Below, piece after piece: positions 45,775 to 56,326 of a stretch of DNA of 64,000 bases. This stretch comes from Vibrio aestuarianus. Its GTDB lineage: Bacteria; Pseudomonadota; Gammaproteobacteria; Enterobacterales; Vibrionaceae. The stretch lies in assembly GCF_012395185.1 (NCBI RefSeq), contig NZ_JAAZTU010000020.1, positions 1 to 64,000 on the forward strand, read 5' to 3'. The notes beneath the pieces were generated by a model. It did not search any database. It worked only from the letters and a program-made list of their open reading frames with translations, and had not been told where the DNA came from. Position numbers and translations under genes: made by a program. How positions within the stretch are numbered: the stretch's first letter is position 1; each line of letters opens with the position of its first letter.

Positions 45775-46755
45775 TTAAAGCTTGATAACAACACGACCCG
45801 TTACTTGACCATTGGTAATGGCTTCGGCGTATTGTGGTGCATCGGCAAGTGCGATTTCATTACATGCTTGTTCAAAGTAGCTAGCTGGTAGTAGTTTGGC
45901 TAAGCTTTCCCAAGCGGCAATACGTTTTTCTAATGGGCACGAAACCGAATCAACACCTTGTAGGCGAACGTTGCGTAAGATGAATGGCATGACCGTAGTT
46001 GGTAGGTCAAAACCGCCTGCTAAGCCACACGCTGCAACTGTGCTGTTGTAATCCATTTGCGCCAATACTTTTGCCAATACTTTGCTACCAACGGTATCAA
46101 CAGCACCTGCCCAAATTTGTTTTTCCAGTGGGCGAGCTGGCTCTTCAAATTCAACACGATCAATGATGCGGCTTGCGCCAAGTTTTTCTAGCAGTGGGCC
46201 ATTTTGTTCAACACGACCGGTTACCGCAGCAACGTTATAGCCTAGGTTGGCTAATAGTGTTACAGCTACTGAACCAACGCCACCACTTGCACCTGTCACT
46301 AGAATTTCACCATTTTCTGGTTTAATACCCGCATCTAAAATAGCTTGTACACAAAGCATGGCGGTAAAACCAGCGGTACCGATCATCATCGCTTTTTTGC
46401 TATCAAGACCTTGTGCTAGTGGAACTAACCAGTCGGCTTTCAAGCGGGCTTTTTGTGCCATGCCGCCCCAGTGGTTTTCACCAACACCCCAACCGGTAAG
46501 GACTACTTCGTCACCCGCTTGGTAGCGTTCATCTTGAGATTCAATTACCTTACCTGCAAGGTCAATACCTGGCACCATCGGGAAATTACGAATGATTTTA
46601 CCTTTGCCTGTAATCGCTAAACCATCTTTATAATTTAGTGATGAATAATCGACAGCAATCAATACATCGCCTTCAGGCAGCTGTGATTCGTCGATCTGTT
46701 CGATAGCCGCTAGGGTGCGTTTGTCTTGTTGGTTAAGGATTAAAGCATTAAACAT
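45775..46755 (-). CDS. acuI: Acrylyl-CoA reductase AcuI/YhdH, zinc-type alcohol dehydrogenase superfamily
   Basis: AcuI-type enzymes reduce acrylyl-CoA to propionyl-CoA with NADPH, a detoxifying step. The 326 residues match the medium-chain dehydrogenase/quinone reductase family: SSLNYKDGLAITGKG (about 39-53), MVPGIDLAGKV and the dinucleotide loop VTGASGGVGSVAVTLLANLGY (about 148-168) are as in E. coli YhdH. Zinc ligands of true alcohol dehydrogenases are absent. ATG 46755 has GGAGATC just upstream; a 20-codon extension is rejected. Confidence 0.9.
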   Translation of the reverse strand: MFNALILNQQDKRTLAAIEQIDESQLPEGDVLIAVDYSSLNYKDGLAITGKGKIIRNFPMVPGIDLAGKVIESQDERYQAGDEVVLTGWGVGENHWGGMAQKARLKADWLVPLAQGLDSKKAMMIGTAGFTAMLCVQAILDAGIKPENGEILVTGASGGVGSVAVTLLANLGYNVAAVTGRVEQNGPLLEKLGASRIIDRVEFEEPARPLEKQIWAGAVDTVGSKVLAKVLAQMDYNSTVAACGLAGGFDLPTTVMPFILRNVRLQGVDSVSCPLEKRIAAWESLAKLLPASYFEQACNEIALADAPQYAEAITNGQVTGRVVIKL

Positions 46756-46871
46756 TCTGATCTCCAGATTTGCGCAGCAAAGAAAATATGCAGATAAGTG
46801 TAGTACTGAATTCACTATGAATAAAATGAAACTTTAGCATTAGATATATGCGTATTACGCATGGTTGATAT

Positions 46872-46900
46872 AAAAATGCCAGTCAATCGACTGGCATTTT
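46872..46900 (-). terminator. Terminator of the ilvGMEDA operon
   Basis: AAAATGCCAGT (46873-46883) and ACTGGCATTTT (46890-46900) form a perfect 11-bp stem with a 6-base loop, a few bases after the ilvA stop at 46906; the minus strand continues with TA-rich sequence. Confidence 0.85.
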
Positions 46901-46905
46901 GCTGT

Positions 46906-48444
46906 TTAAGATAAGAAGAACTGATAGGAAGGATTATCGGTTTCATCTTTACATTGATAGCCAAGTTCACGTAAGTGGGCAGAGAAGCGAGTTAAATCAT
47001 CTTCATCGAGCTCAAAACCACACAATACTCGTCCATAGTCAGCACCATGATTACGATAATTGAATAAGCTAATGTTCCAATGTGTTCCTAACGTACTTAA
47101 AAACTTAAGTAATGCGCCAGGATATTCAGGGAATTCAAAACTGTACAAGCGCTCTTTGAGTGGCTTAGACGGTTTGCCACCAATCATATAACGCACATGT
47201 AGTTTTGCCATTTCATCGTCAGAGAGGTCAACCACAGGGTAGCCACCATTACGCAAATCGTGAATGATGCTGTCGAGCTCTTCTTGCCCGCCCATTAGGC
47301 GTACACCAACGAAAATGTTCGCTAGCTTGTCATCGTTATAACGGTAGTTGAACTCAGTAACCGCCCGGCCGCCAATGATGTTGCAAAACTCGAAGAAAGC
47401 CCCTTGATGTTCTGGAATAGTAACCGCCAGAAGACCTTCACGTTTTTCACCTAATTCACAGCGTTCAGAAACATAACGCAAACCATGGAAATTGGTGTTT
47501 GCGCCAGAAAGCACGGTACCAAGTTGTTTGTCCACCAACTTATTTTTCTCAGCAAACTTCTTCAGACCTGCTAATGCAAGCGCACCTGAAGGTTCAGCAA
47601 TGGCACGAGTATCTTCGAAGATATCTTTAACCGCAGAGCAGATTTCATCGCTTGATACAGTAATGTGGCCATCAATATATTGCTGGCATAAACGGAAGGT
47701 TTCATCGCCAATGCGTTTTACCGCGACACCGTCGGCAAACATGCTGACTTGATCAAGCACCACTGGCTCACCGGCATCTAATGCCGCTTTTAAACAGGCT
47801 GAATCTTCTGGTTCAACGGCAATCACTTTGATTTCGGGCATCAGTTGTTTGATGAGTACCGCCACACCTGCAGCTAAACCACCACCACCGACGGGAACAA
47901 AAATGTAATCGAGGTGGCCATTTTGTTGCAGCATCTCCATGCCAATGGTGCCTTGGCCTGCTATCACCAATGGGTGATCAAACGGTGGTACGAAGGTATA
48001 GCCTTGTTCGCGAGATAAACGTTCAGCTTCGGTTTTGGCTTCATCAAAATTATTACCATGCAAAACAACGTGTCCACCGAACCCTCGCACCGCTTCAACT
48101 TTGATATCGGGGGTTGTTTTTGGCATCACAATCGTGGTTTTAATGCCTAATTTTGTTCCCGAGAGCGCCATCCCTTGGGCGTGGTTGCCCGCCGAGGCTG
48201 CAATAACGCCAGCCTGTTTTTGCGCTTCCGTTAAGCTTGATACCATATTGTAGGCACCCCGTAGCTTAAACGAATGCACTGGTTGGCGATCTTCACGCTT
48301 AAGTTGGACGCGGTTTTTAATGCGCGCGGATAAGCGAGGCATATCTTGCAATGGCGTAACCGTTGCTACTTCATACACAGGCGCGCGCAGGATTTGGCGC
48401 AGATAATCTGCGCCAGTTTGGGTCCCTTGGTTAGAGTTACTCAT
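46906..48444 (-). CDS. ilvA: Biosynthetic threonine ammonia-lyase IlvA
   Basis: IlvA deaminates threonine to 2-oxobutanoate, the first committed step to isoleucine, and is inhibited by isoleucine. The 512-residue protein has a fold-type II PLP domain with the Schiff-base lysine Lys60 in HSFKLRGAYN and the glycine loop VPVGGGGLAAG, then two ACT-like regulatory modules (about 325-512). Length and layout match the biosynthetic E. coli enzyme (514). It is the last gene of the operon, three bases after ilvD. Confidence 0.97.
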   Translation of the reverse strand: MSNSNQGTQTGADYLRQILRAPVYEVATVTPLQDMPRLSARIKNRVQLKREDRQPVHSFKLRGAYNMVSSLTEAQKQAGVIAASAGNHAQGMALSGTKLGIKTTIVMPKTTPDIKVEAVRGFGGHVVLHGNNFDEAKTEAERLSREQGYTFVPPFDHPLVIAGQGTIGMEMLQQNGHLDYIFVPVGGGGLAAGVAVLIKQLMPEIKVIAVEPEDSACLKAALDAGEPVVLDQVSMFADGVAVKRIGDETFRLCQQYIDGHITVSSDEICSAVKDIFEDTRAIAEPSGALALAGLKKFAEKNKLVDKQLGTVLSGANTNFHGLRYVSERCELGEKREGLLAVTIPEHQGAFFEFCNIIGGRAVTEFNYRYNDDKLANIFVGVRLMGGQEELDSIIHDLRNGGYPVVDLSDDEMAKLHVRYMIGGKPSKPLKERLYSFEFPEYPGALLKFLSTLGTHWNISLFNYRNHGADYGRVLCGFELDEDDLTRFSAHLRELGYQCKDETDNPSYQFFLS

Positions 48445-48447
48445 AAG

Positions 48448-50289
48448 CTAGCCCTCTAGCTTAGATTTATCTCGAACAGCCCCTTTATCTGCGCTGGTGG
48501 CCATACTTGCGTAAGCTTTCAGTGCAAAAGAGACTTCACGCTGGCGATCGGCCGGTTTCCAGCCAAGCTTATCTTGCTTCGCACGGCGCTCAGCAAGTTC
48601 AGCTTCAGAAACGTTGAGCGTAATTGAGCGGTTTGGAATATCGATGGCAATAATATCACCAGAGTTGACCAAGCCGATCGTGCCGCCGTTAGCCGCTTCT
48701 GGAGAAACGTGACCAATTGATAACCCTGAAGTGCCGCCAGAGAAACGGCCGTCAGTCAATAGTGCGCACTCTTTGCCCAGTCCCATTGATTTGAGGTAGG
48801 TCGTTGGGTAGAGCATTTCTTGCATGCCCGGACCGCCTTTCGGACCTTCATAGCGGATGACGACAACATCACCAGCTTTGACTTTGCCACCAAGGATGCC
48901 ATCAACAGCGCTTTCTTGGCTTTCAAAGACCACGGCTGGGCCTTGGAATTTCAGGCTACCTTCATCAACCCCAGCTGTTTTTACAATACAGCCATCAACG
49001 GCAATGTTGCCTGACAGTACTGCCAGACCACCATCTTGACTAAAAGCATGCTCTTTGGTGCGAATACAACCTTCTTTGCGATCATCATCTAGGCGATCCC
49101 AACGGCACTGTTGTGAGAAGGCTTTTGTGGTACGAATACCCGCAGGACCGGCACGGAAAAAGGTTAAGACGTCTTCGTCTTCCGTTTGCATGATGTCGTA
49201 CTTAGCCAACTGTTCTTTCATCGTTAAACCCAACACGGTGCGAGTTTGATTGTTGATGAGACCAGCGCGGTCAAGTTCACCAAGAATCGCCATCACGCCA
49301 CCCGCGCGGTGTACATCTTCCATGTGGTATTTCTGGGTCGATGGTGCCACCTTACACAGATGAGGCACGCGGCGAGACATGCGGTCGATATCATCCATGT
49401 CAAAATCGATTTCACCTTCTTGAGCGCCGGCTAATAGGTGTAAAACCGTATTGGTTGACCCTCCCATAGCAATATCGAGTGCCATGGCATTTTCAAAGGC
49501 GGCTTTATTGGCAATATTACGCGGCAAAGCTGATGCATCATCTTGCTCATAGTAACGCTTGGTTAATTCAACAATGCGTTTGCCAGCATTGAGGAATAGC
49601 GCTTCGCGATCGGCGTGCGTTGCTAGCATAGAGCCATTGCCCGGTTGAGAAAGGCCAAGTGCTTCGGTTAAGCAGTTCATCGAGTTAGCGGTAAACATCC
49701 CTGAACATGAACCACAAGTTGGGCAGGCAGAGCGTTCAATTTGTTCGCTCTGTTCATCCGAAACTTTAGGGTCCGCGCCTTGGATCATCGCATCGACTAA
49801 ATCGAGTTTGATGATTTGATCTGAAAGCTTGGTTTTACCCGCTTCCATTGGGCCACCAGAAACAAAGATAACAGGAATGTTGAGGCGCAATGCTGCCATC
49901 ATCATCCCTGGGGTGATTTTGTCACAGTTCGAGATACAGACCATCGCATCGGCACAGTGCGCATTGACCATGTATTCGACAGAGTCTGCGATCAATTCGC
50001 GTGATGGCAGTGAGTACAACATGCCACCATGACCCATGGCGATACCATCATCTACCGCGATGGTATTAAATTCTTTGGCGATGCCGCCTGCTTTTTCGAT
50101 TTCACCTGCAACCAATTGACCCATATCTTTAAGATGAACGTGGCCCGGCACGAATTGAGTGAACGAGTTAACCACCGCAATAATCGGCTTACCGAAATCT
50201 TCATCTTTTACGCCAGTAGCGCGCCACAATGCGCGCGCTCCAGCCATATTACGTCCGTGTGTAGTGGTGGCGGATCTATACTTTGGCAT
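48448..50289 (-). CDS. ilvD: Dihydroxy-acid dehydratase IlvD
   Basis: IlvD dehydrates 2,3-dihydroxy acids to 2-oxo acids in valine and isoleucine synthesis using an iron-sulfur cluster. The 613 residues start [21 protein letters not shown] and contain the cluster cysteines in [14 protein letters not shown] and [24 protein letters not shown] 50289 is preferred to a TTG two codons upstream because AGGAC lies at the better distance. It is the fourth gene of ilvGMEDA, 16 bp after ilvE. Confidence 0.97.
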   Translation of the reverse strand: MPKYRSATTTHGRNMAGARALWRATGVKDEDFGKPIIAVVNSFTQFVPGHVHLKDMGQLVAGEIEKAGGIAKEFNTIAVDDGIAMGHGGMLYSLPSRELIADSVEYMVNAHCADAMVCISNCDKITPGMMMAALRLNIPVIFVSGGPMEAGKTKLSDQIIKLDLVDAMIQGADPKVSDEQSEQIERSACPTCGSCSGMFTANSMNCLTEALGLSQPGNGSMLATHADREALFLNAGKRIVELTKRYYEQDDASALPRNIANKAAFENAMALDIAMGGSTNTVLHLLAGAQEGEIDFDMDDIDRMSRRVPHLCKVAPSTQKYHMEDVHRAGGVMAILGELDRAGLINNQTRTVLGLTMKEQLAKYDIMQTEDEDVLTFFRAGPAGIRTTKAFSQQCRWDRLDDDRKEGCIRTKEHAFSQDGGLAVLSGNIAVDGCIVKTAGVDEGSLKFQGPAVVFESQESAVDGILGGKVKAGDVVVIRYEGPKGGPGMQEMLYPTTYLKSMGLGKECALLTDGRFSGGTSGLSIGHVSPEAANGGTIGLVNSGDIIAIDIPNRSITLNVSEAELAERRAKQDKLGWKPADRQREVSFALKAYASMATSADKGAVRDKSKLEG

Positions 50290-50305
50290 TGTCAATCGTC
50301 CTCTA

Positions 50306-51244
50306 TTACTTCGGTTGTGGGTACACGTAATCTAACCAGCCCCACTTATCTTCTGTGGTGCCGTTAAATAGGCCAAAGTAAGCTTCTTGCATCACTTTTG
50401 TGATTGGCCCACGTTTGCCTTCTCCAACTGTAATTTGGTCAACGCTACGTACTGGGACAATTTCTGCCGCCGTTCCGGTCATGAAAATTTCGTCAGCAAG
50501 GTAGAGAGCTTCGCGCGCGATGTTGGCTTCACGTACTTCGTAGCCCATGTCTTTAGCCAGTGTCATGATGGAATCACGCGTAATACCTGGCAGAATGGAG
50601 CTAGTGGTTGGCGGAGTGAGGATTACGCCATTTTTGATGACGAAAATGTTCTCACCTGCGCCTTCAGAAAGGTAGCCATCAACACTTAAAGCGATACCCT
50701 CAGCATAACCGTGGCGACGAGCTTCACCACCAACCAGTAGAGAAGATAAGTAGTTGCCACCAGCTTTGGCTGCGGTTGGAATGGTGTTTGGCGCGGCACG
50801 ATGCCAGCTTGACACCATCGCATCTACGCCATTTTCTAATGCTTCGTCACCTAAGTAAGCACCCCAAGGGAAAGCGGCAATGATGAGGTCCATTTCCGTA
50901 TCTACCGGTGGACAAACGCCAAGGCCGACGTTACCAACAAAGCCGAGTGGGCGAATGTAGGCTGATTCTAATTTATTGATGCGCAAAGTTTCGCGAGTTG
51001 CTTCCATGATTTCATCAAGAGTGTAAGGAATAGGGAAGCGATAAATTTTTGCCGAATCTTTTAGACGTTGAGCGTGCTCTTTATGACGGAAGACGATTGG
51101 GCCTTTAGGGGTGTTGTAACAGCGTACGCCTTCAAATACCGAAGTGCCGTAGTGCATAGCGTGTGTGAGTACATGAACATTAGCATTTGCCCACGGTACC
51201 ATTTCACCGTTGAACCAAATGTAGTCTGCAGTTTTTGTTGCCAT
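50306..51244 (-). CDS. ilvE: Branched-chain amino-acid aminotransferase IlvE
   Basis: IlvE performs the last transamination to valine, isoleucine and leucine. The 312-residue fold-type IV PLP enzyme has [14 protein letters not shown] near the start, the PLP lysine in [13 protein letters not shown] (near 160), and SEGAGENIF with ITRDSIM. Length agrees with E. coli (309). It begins 12 bp after the ilvM stop. Confidence 0.97.
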   Translation of the reverse strand: MATKTADYIWFNGEMVPWANANVHVLTHAMHYGTSVFEGVRCYNTPKGPIVFRHKEHAQRLKDSAKIYRFPIPYTLDEIMEATRETLRINKLESAYIRPLGFVGNVGLGVCPPVDTEMDLIIAAFPWGAYLGDEALENGVDAMVSSWHRAAPNTIPTAAKAGGNYLSSLLVGGEARRHGYAEGIALSVDGYLSEGAGENIFVIKNGVILTPPTTSSILPGITRDSIMTLAKDMGYEVREANIAREALYLADEIFMTGTAAEIVPVRSVDQITVGEGKRGPITKVMQEAYFGLFNGTTEDKWGWLDYVYPQPK

Positions 51245-51256
51245 TTATTGCCTTCC

Positions 51257-51541
51257 TTATGCACAAATCTTTTGCTGTAAATTGTTATTCGGTAGTTCGT
51301 TATTTTTGATTGGGGTGACATCGACAGTGCGAATGTCCCACAATTTTTCAATTTGGTTGATCAGTGTGCTGATGGGGCGATCACTATCAACAATGATCTC
51401 AACGCTGGCGACTTTACTCGAGTGGTTCTGAGTCGCTGCCACTTGTTTTATCACAAAACCGCGATGGCGAATAACGCGTAGAACACGCTCCAATAGCACC
51501 GGTTTATCATCGGCTTTGATGTCTAATAGGTATCTATCCAT
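51257..51541 (-). CDS. ilvM: Acetolactate synthase isozyme II, regulatory subunit IlvM
   Basis: IlvM is the small ACT-domain subunit of acetohydroxyacid synthase II and stimulates IlvG. The 94 residues (87 in E. coli) form one ACT fold: DRYLLDIKADDKPVLLERVLRVIRHRGF. The start ATG shares its A with the ilvG stop (TAATG), a clear sign of coupled translation. Confidence 0.94.
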   Translation of the reverse strand: MDRYLLDIKADDKPVLLERVLRVIRHRGFVIKQVAATQNHSSKVASVEIIVDSDRPISTLINQIEKLWDIRTVDVTPIKNNELPNNNLQQKICA

Positions 51542-53187
51542 TAGGTGTTCTCCAACATATCACTATTTGAGGCACCCGGTGGTACGAGCGGCCATACGTT
51601 TTCTTCTTCATCAATTAAAACGTGAAGCAGATAAGCAGTTTTGCTCGCCAGCATCTCTTTAAGTGCCGGCTCAACTTCTTCTTTTTTGGTAATTGTTTTG
51701 CCTGGAATATCGAAGGCTTTAGCTAGCATTACGAAATCTGGGTTGTCATCCAAAATCGTCTCGCTGTGGCGGCCATCAAAGAACAGCGATTGCCATTGAC
51801 GCACCATGCCTAAGCGTTGGTTATTCAGTAGCACCATTTTTACTGGGATTTGACGGCGCTTTAGCGTGCCAAGTTCTTGAACGTTCATCATGAACGAGCC
51901 ATCACCAGAAATAAGAATGGATTGATCATCTGGGCGAGCAACGGCTGCGCCCATTGATGCTGGTAACCCAAAACCCATGGTGCCAAGGCCGGCTGAGGTT
52001 ATGAAGTTTTGTGGTGCACGAGGCTGAATATGCTGCGCCGCCCACATCTGATGCTGGCCGACGTCTGTCGACACGATCGCAGAATCGGGCATCATGTCTG
52101 ATAATTGCTTTAGTAATAGGGGAGCAAAAATGAGATCGCCAGGGTGGTCATAGCGCCATTTAAAGCCACTGCGTAAACTTTCACTATGATGAACCCAAGG
52201 AGCGATGTCACGAGTTAGCTCAAGTTGTGGAAGAATGACGTTGATGTCACCACGAAGTGACGCATTGGCTACGCGCAGTTTATTGAATTCTGCGGCATCA
52301 ATATCGATATGAATAACTTTAGCGTGTGGTGCAAAGGTATCTAATTTTCCTGTTACTCGGTCATCAAAACGCGCACCGACCACGATCAATAAATCACTTT
52401 CTTGCACCACTAGATTCGCGGCTTTTGTGCCGTGCATACCCAACATACCAAGGTAATGAGGGTCATTACGTTCAATACTGCCCAGCCCTTTTAAGGTACT
52501 CACCGACGGCATCGGGTTAAGGCGTAGGAATTCGCGTACTGAATCTGTTGCTTTGGCTAGTTGTACTCCGCCGCCCACATACAGTACTGGGCGTGAACTT
52601 TGTGCAAGCAGTTGCTGCGCTTTACTCAACTCTTCTTCGTTGGCTACAGGAAGCGCTGGTGGCGTAAAAGCAGGCAGTTGTGATACTGGAGCTTGTGCGA
52701 GTTGTACATCCTTAGCGATATCCACAATCACTGGACCTGGTCGGCCAGCCTTGGCAACCTCAAATGCTTCAGCAAGCGTTGGTGCGAGATCGTGGATATC
52801 GGTAACGAGGTAGCTGTGTTTAGTACACGACAGCGACATGCCAATCACATCCATTTCTTGGAAAGCATCGGTACCAATATGAGAGCTAGCGACTTGGCCA
52901 GTGATGGCTACGAGGGGAATTGAATCAAGAAAAGCGTCGGCAAGGCCGGTAACAAGGTTGGTGGCTCCTGGGCCGGAGGTTGCCATACATACTGCAACGT
53001 CCTGAGTGGCTCTCGCCATCCCGATAGCGGCCATTGCGGCGCCTTGTTCGTGGCGACATAAAATATGTTCTACGCCACCGTCATACAAAGCATCGTAAAT
53101 GGGCATGATGGCTCCGCCGGGGTAACCAAAAACAGTTTTAATGCCTTGTTGTGTCAATGCGGCTACAACCAGTTGTGCTCCTGTCAT
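51541..53187 (-). CDS. ilvG: Acetolactate synthase isozyme II, catalytic subunit IlvG
   Basis: IlvG condenses pyruvate with pyruvate or 2-oxobutanoate using thiamine diphosphate. The 548-residue protein is full length, unlike the frameshifted E. coli K-12 copy; it has the catalytic Glu in [11 protein letters not shown]...CRHEQGAAM and the thiamine diphosphate motif [22 protein letters not shown] (starting near 428). The start ATG has GGGAGGG eight bases upstream. It is first in the operon after the leader-attenuator. Confidence 0.97.
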   Translation of the reverse strand: MTGAQLVVAALTQQGIKTVFGYPGGAIMPIYDALYDGGVEHILCRHEQGAAMAAIGMARATQDVAVCMATSGPGATNLVTGLADAFLDSIPLVAITGQVASSHIGTDAFQEMDVIGMSLSCTKHSYLVTDIHDLAPTLAEAFEVAKAGRPGPVIVDIAKDVQLAQAPVSQLPAFTPPALPVANEEELSKAQQLLAQSSRPVLYVGGGVQLAKATDSVREFLRLNPMPSVSTLKGLGSIERNDPHYLGMLGMHGTKAANLVVQESDLLIVVGARFDDRVTGKLDTFAPHAKVIHIDIDAAEFNKLRVANASLRGDINVILPQLELTRDIAPWVHHSESLRSGFKWRYDHPGDLIFAPLLLKQLSDMMPDSAIVSTDVGQHQMWAAQHIQPRAPQNFITSAGLGTMGFGLPASMGAAVARPDDQSILISGDGSFMMNVQELGTLKRRQIPVKMVLLNNQRLGMVRQWQSLFFDGRHSETILDDNPDFVMLAKAFDIPGKTITKKEEVEPALKEMLASKTAYLLHVLIDEEENVWPLVPPGASNSDMLENT

Positions 53188-53320
53188 CGTAACCCTCCCA
53201 AGCTGTGTTTAGCACAGCCAAATATGTTGTGTTTGCACGTCATGTGCGGCTCCCATTCTTCCTGTTCATCTCTGGTTAGATAATCCCCAACCAGTATGCA
53301 CTTTTTAGTTTAATAGTTGT

Positions 53321-53351
53321 AAAAAAACCCCCGGACTTTTCAGTGCGGGGG
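53321..53351 (-). terminator. Attenuator terminator of the ilv operon
   Basis: On the minus strand the arms CCCCCGC (+ strand 53345-53351) and CCGGGGG (+ strand 53328-53334) form a GC-rich stem with an A-rich loop, followed by seven T. A second copy of GCGGGGG within ilvL (+ strand 53387-53393) can pair with the first arm and would prevent the terminator. The 53188-53368 stretch otherwise holds only the leader to ilvG. Confidence 0.88.
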
Positions 53352-53368
53352 TTTTTAAAATCTTGTGG

Positions 53369-53458
53369 TTACTTAGCGCCCACCAGCCCCCGCGCGGAAT
53401 CAATAATGACCACGATAATCAGGCTTAGCAGTAGGTTAATGCGGGCGTTCAAATTCAT
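53369..53458 (-). CDS. ilvL: ilv operon leader peptide IlvL
   Basis: A 29-residue reading frame on the minus strand (MNLNARINLLLSLIIVVIID then SARGLVGAK) holds 14 branched-chain residues: six Leu, five Ile and three Val, mostly clustered at 7-19. Its stop is 18 bases before the attenuator stem, and codons 22-24 (GCG CGG GGG) form the antiterminator arm. It works as a sensor: ribosome stalling for lack of charged Ile, Val or Leu tRNA frees the antiterminator and lets ilvGMEDA be read. Confidence 0.93.
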   Translation of the reverse strand: MNLNARINLLLSLIIVVIIDSARGLVGAK

Positions 53459-53666
53459 CACTTAATTCTTAAAATAGTTGCCGTAATATCTTACGAAATT
53501 GTTTGCGTCTCTAGTGGTAACATACATTTCCGTTAAATGACAAGCAAAAACTCATTCTTTTTTCACATTCTCTCAGCATCAGGGCGGGTTATATAACAAA
53601 TAACCGTGCTTCATAACGATACAATTACTCGAGTGAATGCTTTTTAATCAAAGACAAAGGAATGAA

Positions 53667-55190
53667 ATGGGACTTGCGATCATCCACAGTCGCGCCAGTG
53701 TTGGCGTGCAAGCACCAAATGTGACCGTTGAGGTTCACATTAGCAATGGAATGCCTGGCTTTACTTTGGTTGGTCTGCCGGAGACCACGGTCAAAGAATC
53801 TCGCGATCGAGTGCGTAGCGCCATCATTAACTCTCGTTTTGAGTTCCCAGCTAAACGTATCACGGTAAATCTCGCGCCCGCAGATCTCCCTAAAGAGGGG
53901 GGACGTTTTGATTTACCTATTGCTCTAGGTATTTTAGCGGCTTCCGAGCAGATCGCATTGACCAAGCTTGAAGGCTATGAATTTATTGGTGAACTTGCGC
54001 TGTCTGGCGAACTTCGTTCTGTCAAAGGCGTGCTGCCAGCAGCATTGGCGGCCAACCGAGCTAAGCGTTGTTTGGTCGTGCCGCAAGGTAATGGTGATCA
54101 AGCGGCGTTGGTTGGAAAAGAATTGCATAAATCAGCACAAACCTTATTGGAAGTGTGCGCTGATTTATGTGGTCAGCAGACACTTTCTCTATTTCAGACT
54201 GAACCTAAGCCACTTCACACTAAGAGCCTTCGAAATTTACAAGATATTATTGGTCAACAGCAGGGAAAGCGTGCATTAGAGATAGCCGCTGCAGGTAATC
54301 ATAACCTGCTTTTTCTCGGGCCACCTGGTACCGGTAAAACCATGTTGGCTTCACGCTTATGCGATTTATTGCCAGAGATGAATGAGGATGAAGCAATGGA
54401 GACTGCCTCGGTGGCGTCGTTGACGCAGCAAGAAATCAATCAGCACAATTGGAAGCAACGGCCTTTTCGTTCCCCTCATCATTCAAGCTCCATGGCGGCG
54501 CTTGTCGGTGGGGGTTCTATTCCAAGACCTGGTGAAATCTCTTTAGCACACAACGGGTTATTGTTTCTTGACGAAATGCCGGAATTTGAAAGAAAAGTCT
54601 TAGATTCTTTGCGTGAACCCTTGGAGTCTGGAGAAATTATTATCTCAAGAGCTCAGGGTAAAACTCGCTTTCCGGCGCGCTTTCAATTAGTTGGCGCGCT
54701 GAACCCAAGTCCAACCGGTTATTATGAAGGCACGCAAGCCAGGGCTAACCCACAAAGTATTTTACGTTACTTGGGTCGCTTGTCTGGCCCATTGCTTGAT
54801 CGTTTCGATATGTCGATTGAAATCCCCTTACTGCCGAAGGGGATGCTAGCTAGTGGTGGAGATCGCGGTGAAAGTACCGAGGTGGTTAAAGAGCGTGTCT
54901 TTATTGCTCGTGAGCGGATGCTGGCGCGCAATGGTAAAGTGAATGCTTTGCTCGGTAGTCGAGAAATTGAGCGCCACTGCCCACTAACTAAAACGGATGC
55001 TGAATTCTTAGAAAATGCACTACACCGTCTAGGGCTTTCGATTCGTGCTTATCATCGCATCATCAAAGTGGCGCGCACGATTGCTGATTTGGAAGGGGTT
55101 GAGCAGATAGCCAAACCCCATCTCGCTGAAGCGCTCGGTTATCGAGCCATGGATCGTTTACTAAAGCAGTTAACGGCTCAAGCGGTATAA
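53667..55190 (+). CDS. comM: ComM/YifB family AAA+ ATPase (hexameric branch-migration helicase)
   Basis: ComM helps integrate transforming DNA by branch migration in Vibrio cholerae; the family is also called YifB, with an Mg-chelatase-like ATPase. The 507-residue protein has a Lon-like N-terminal domain (about 1-170), Walker A GPPGTGKT (218-225), Walker B LLFLDEMPEF and a C-terminal ComM domain. ATG 53667 follows AAAGGAATG; the longer frame to 53637 is not supported. It is divergent from the ilv operon as in E. coli and Vibrio. Confidence 0.95.
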   Translation: MGLAIIHSRASVGVQAPNVTVEVHISNGMPGFTLVGLPETTVKESRDRVRSAIINSRFEFPAKRITVNLAPADLPKEGGRFDLPIALGILAASEQIALTKLEGYEFIGELALSGELRSVKGVLPAALAANRAKRCLVVPQGNGDQAALVGKELHKSAQTLLEVCADLCGQQTLSLFQTEPKPLHTKSLRNLQDIIGQQQGKRALEIAAAGNHNLLFLGPPGTGKTMLASRLCDLLPEMNEDEAMETASVASLTQQEINQHNWKQRPFRSPHHSSSMAALVGGGSIPRPGEISLAHNGLLFLDEMPEFERKVLDSLREPLESGEIIISRAQGKTRFPARFQLVGALNPSPTGYYEGTQARANPQSILRYLGRLSGPLLDRFDMSIEIPLLPKGMLASGGDRGESTEVVKERVFIARERMLARNGKVNALLGSREIERHCPLTKTDAEFLENALHRLGLSIRAYHRIIKVARTIADLEGVEQIAKPHLAEALGYRAMDRLLKQLTAQAV

Positions 55191-55199
55191 CGCGTAATT

Positions 55200-56158
55200 T
55201 TAGAACTTAAAGTTGATACCGACTGAGGCGAAGAGTTGTGATTCGTCGTAAAAGGTAATATTGGAATTGGAATTGCCGTAACCTGCTAGTGAAATTAACG
55301 ACCAGTTCTGCCACCCCATTAATTGATTGTATTCATAAGCGGCGAACAGACTGAATTCATCATCACTACGTACTGTATTGTTGTAAAGAGAGTTTTCACC
55401 ATCGTAATCTCTGTAGGTATAACCCGCAGTTAATGCCAGTTGATGCCTACCCATCAATTGAAAGTAAGAGAGATCGAGAGCATAAGATTGGTAAGAATTG
55501 GCATTACCGTCAGCCTGATGGTCAATATAGGTTAAAGCGGGCATCAATATAGTGCCTCGATTGAGCATTAGACGATACTGACCTTTGAGGTAATAACTTT
55601 CGCCATTTCTGAGTAACTCTGAACGCGTGATTTGCTCATTGTCGATATCTTTCGTGGCATAGGCGAAATCAAGAGAGAGTGGTGAACCTTGAATGTTCTC
55701 GAATCTCAGGCGGTAGGCATTGCCTGATTCATCAGTCTCTTCACGTTTGGTTCCAACTTTATATGGGTCTGCCCACGTTTTACTAGACATTACGGTTGGT
55801 AAGTAAGCGATACTGACGCTAGTACCTGAAGCTAATTGATATTTGTATCCCAACTCTAAAGCAAGTGTGCCGATAGCAACATCAGAACGTGTAGTACCAG
55901 CAAAGAGCTGCTGTTCACTGCGTTTGCCAAAGGTATAAGCAATATTACCTAGTGGTGCGATAACGAAACCAGACTCACTATTTGCACTTTGATTGATGTT
56001 AGGACTTCTTCACCATCGGTGTTGAAATTGGACGTTGATGACGAAAAAAGAGCATTAATTGATATCTCGCCACTTATACCTTTTGATGGGGCTGGTCTTG
56101 CCGCTGCCGGTAACGAAAATATCAGGCTCACAATGATGACTGGAACGGTTTTTTTCAT
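55200..56158 (-). pseudogene. Frameshifted DUF2860-type outer-membrane protein gene
   Basis: Two minus-strand frames make up one gene. The first (56158 to about 55949) gives a signal peptide (MKKTVPVIIVSLIFSLPAAA) and FNTDGEEVL, then fails; the second continues from about 55998 as NINQSANSESGFVIAPLGN and runs to 55200 through YTFGKRSEQQLFAG, ending YDESQLFASVGINFKF. The C-terminal aromatic residue, alternating beta strands and length (about 319 codons joined) fit a beta-barrel of the DUF2860 family found in vibrios. One base appears missing near 55996-56004. It is either a real mutation or a sequencing error. Confidence 0.8.
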
Positions 56159-56277
56159 GTCTAAATATCCATATTCTAGAGTGATGACTGGTTTACCTAA
56201 CTGAACTGATCATGATTACAACATAATAAAACTAATCTGACCATTTTATGAAAGATTCCAATGTTGAGAGGGGATTG

Positions 56278-56283
56278 TATAAT
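56278..56283 (+). promoter_or_regulatory. Likely -10 element of yihG
   Basis: A consensus TATAAT lies 44 bp before the preferred yihG ATG and downstream of an alternative ATG at 56261, which argues for the later start. No clear -35 is present at 17 bp (CCAATG). Confidence 0.45.
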
Positions 56284-56326
56284 CACTCGCTGTTTTTTCT
56301 TCACAGTAACACTGAATTGGGAAGTT

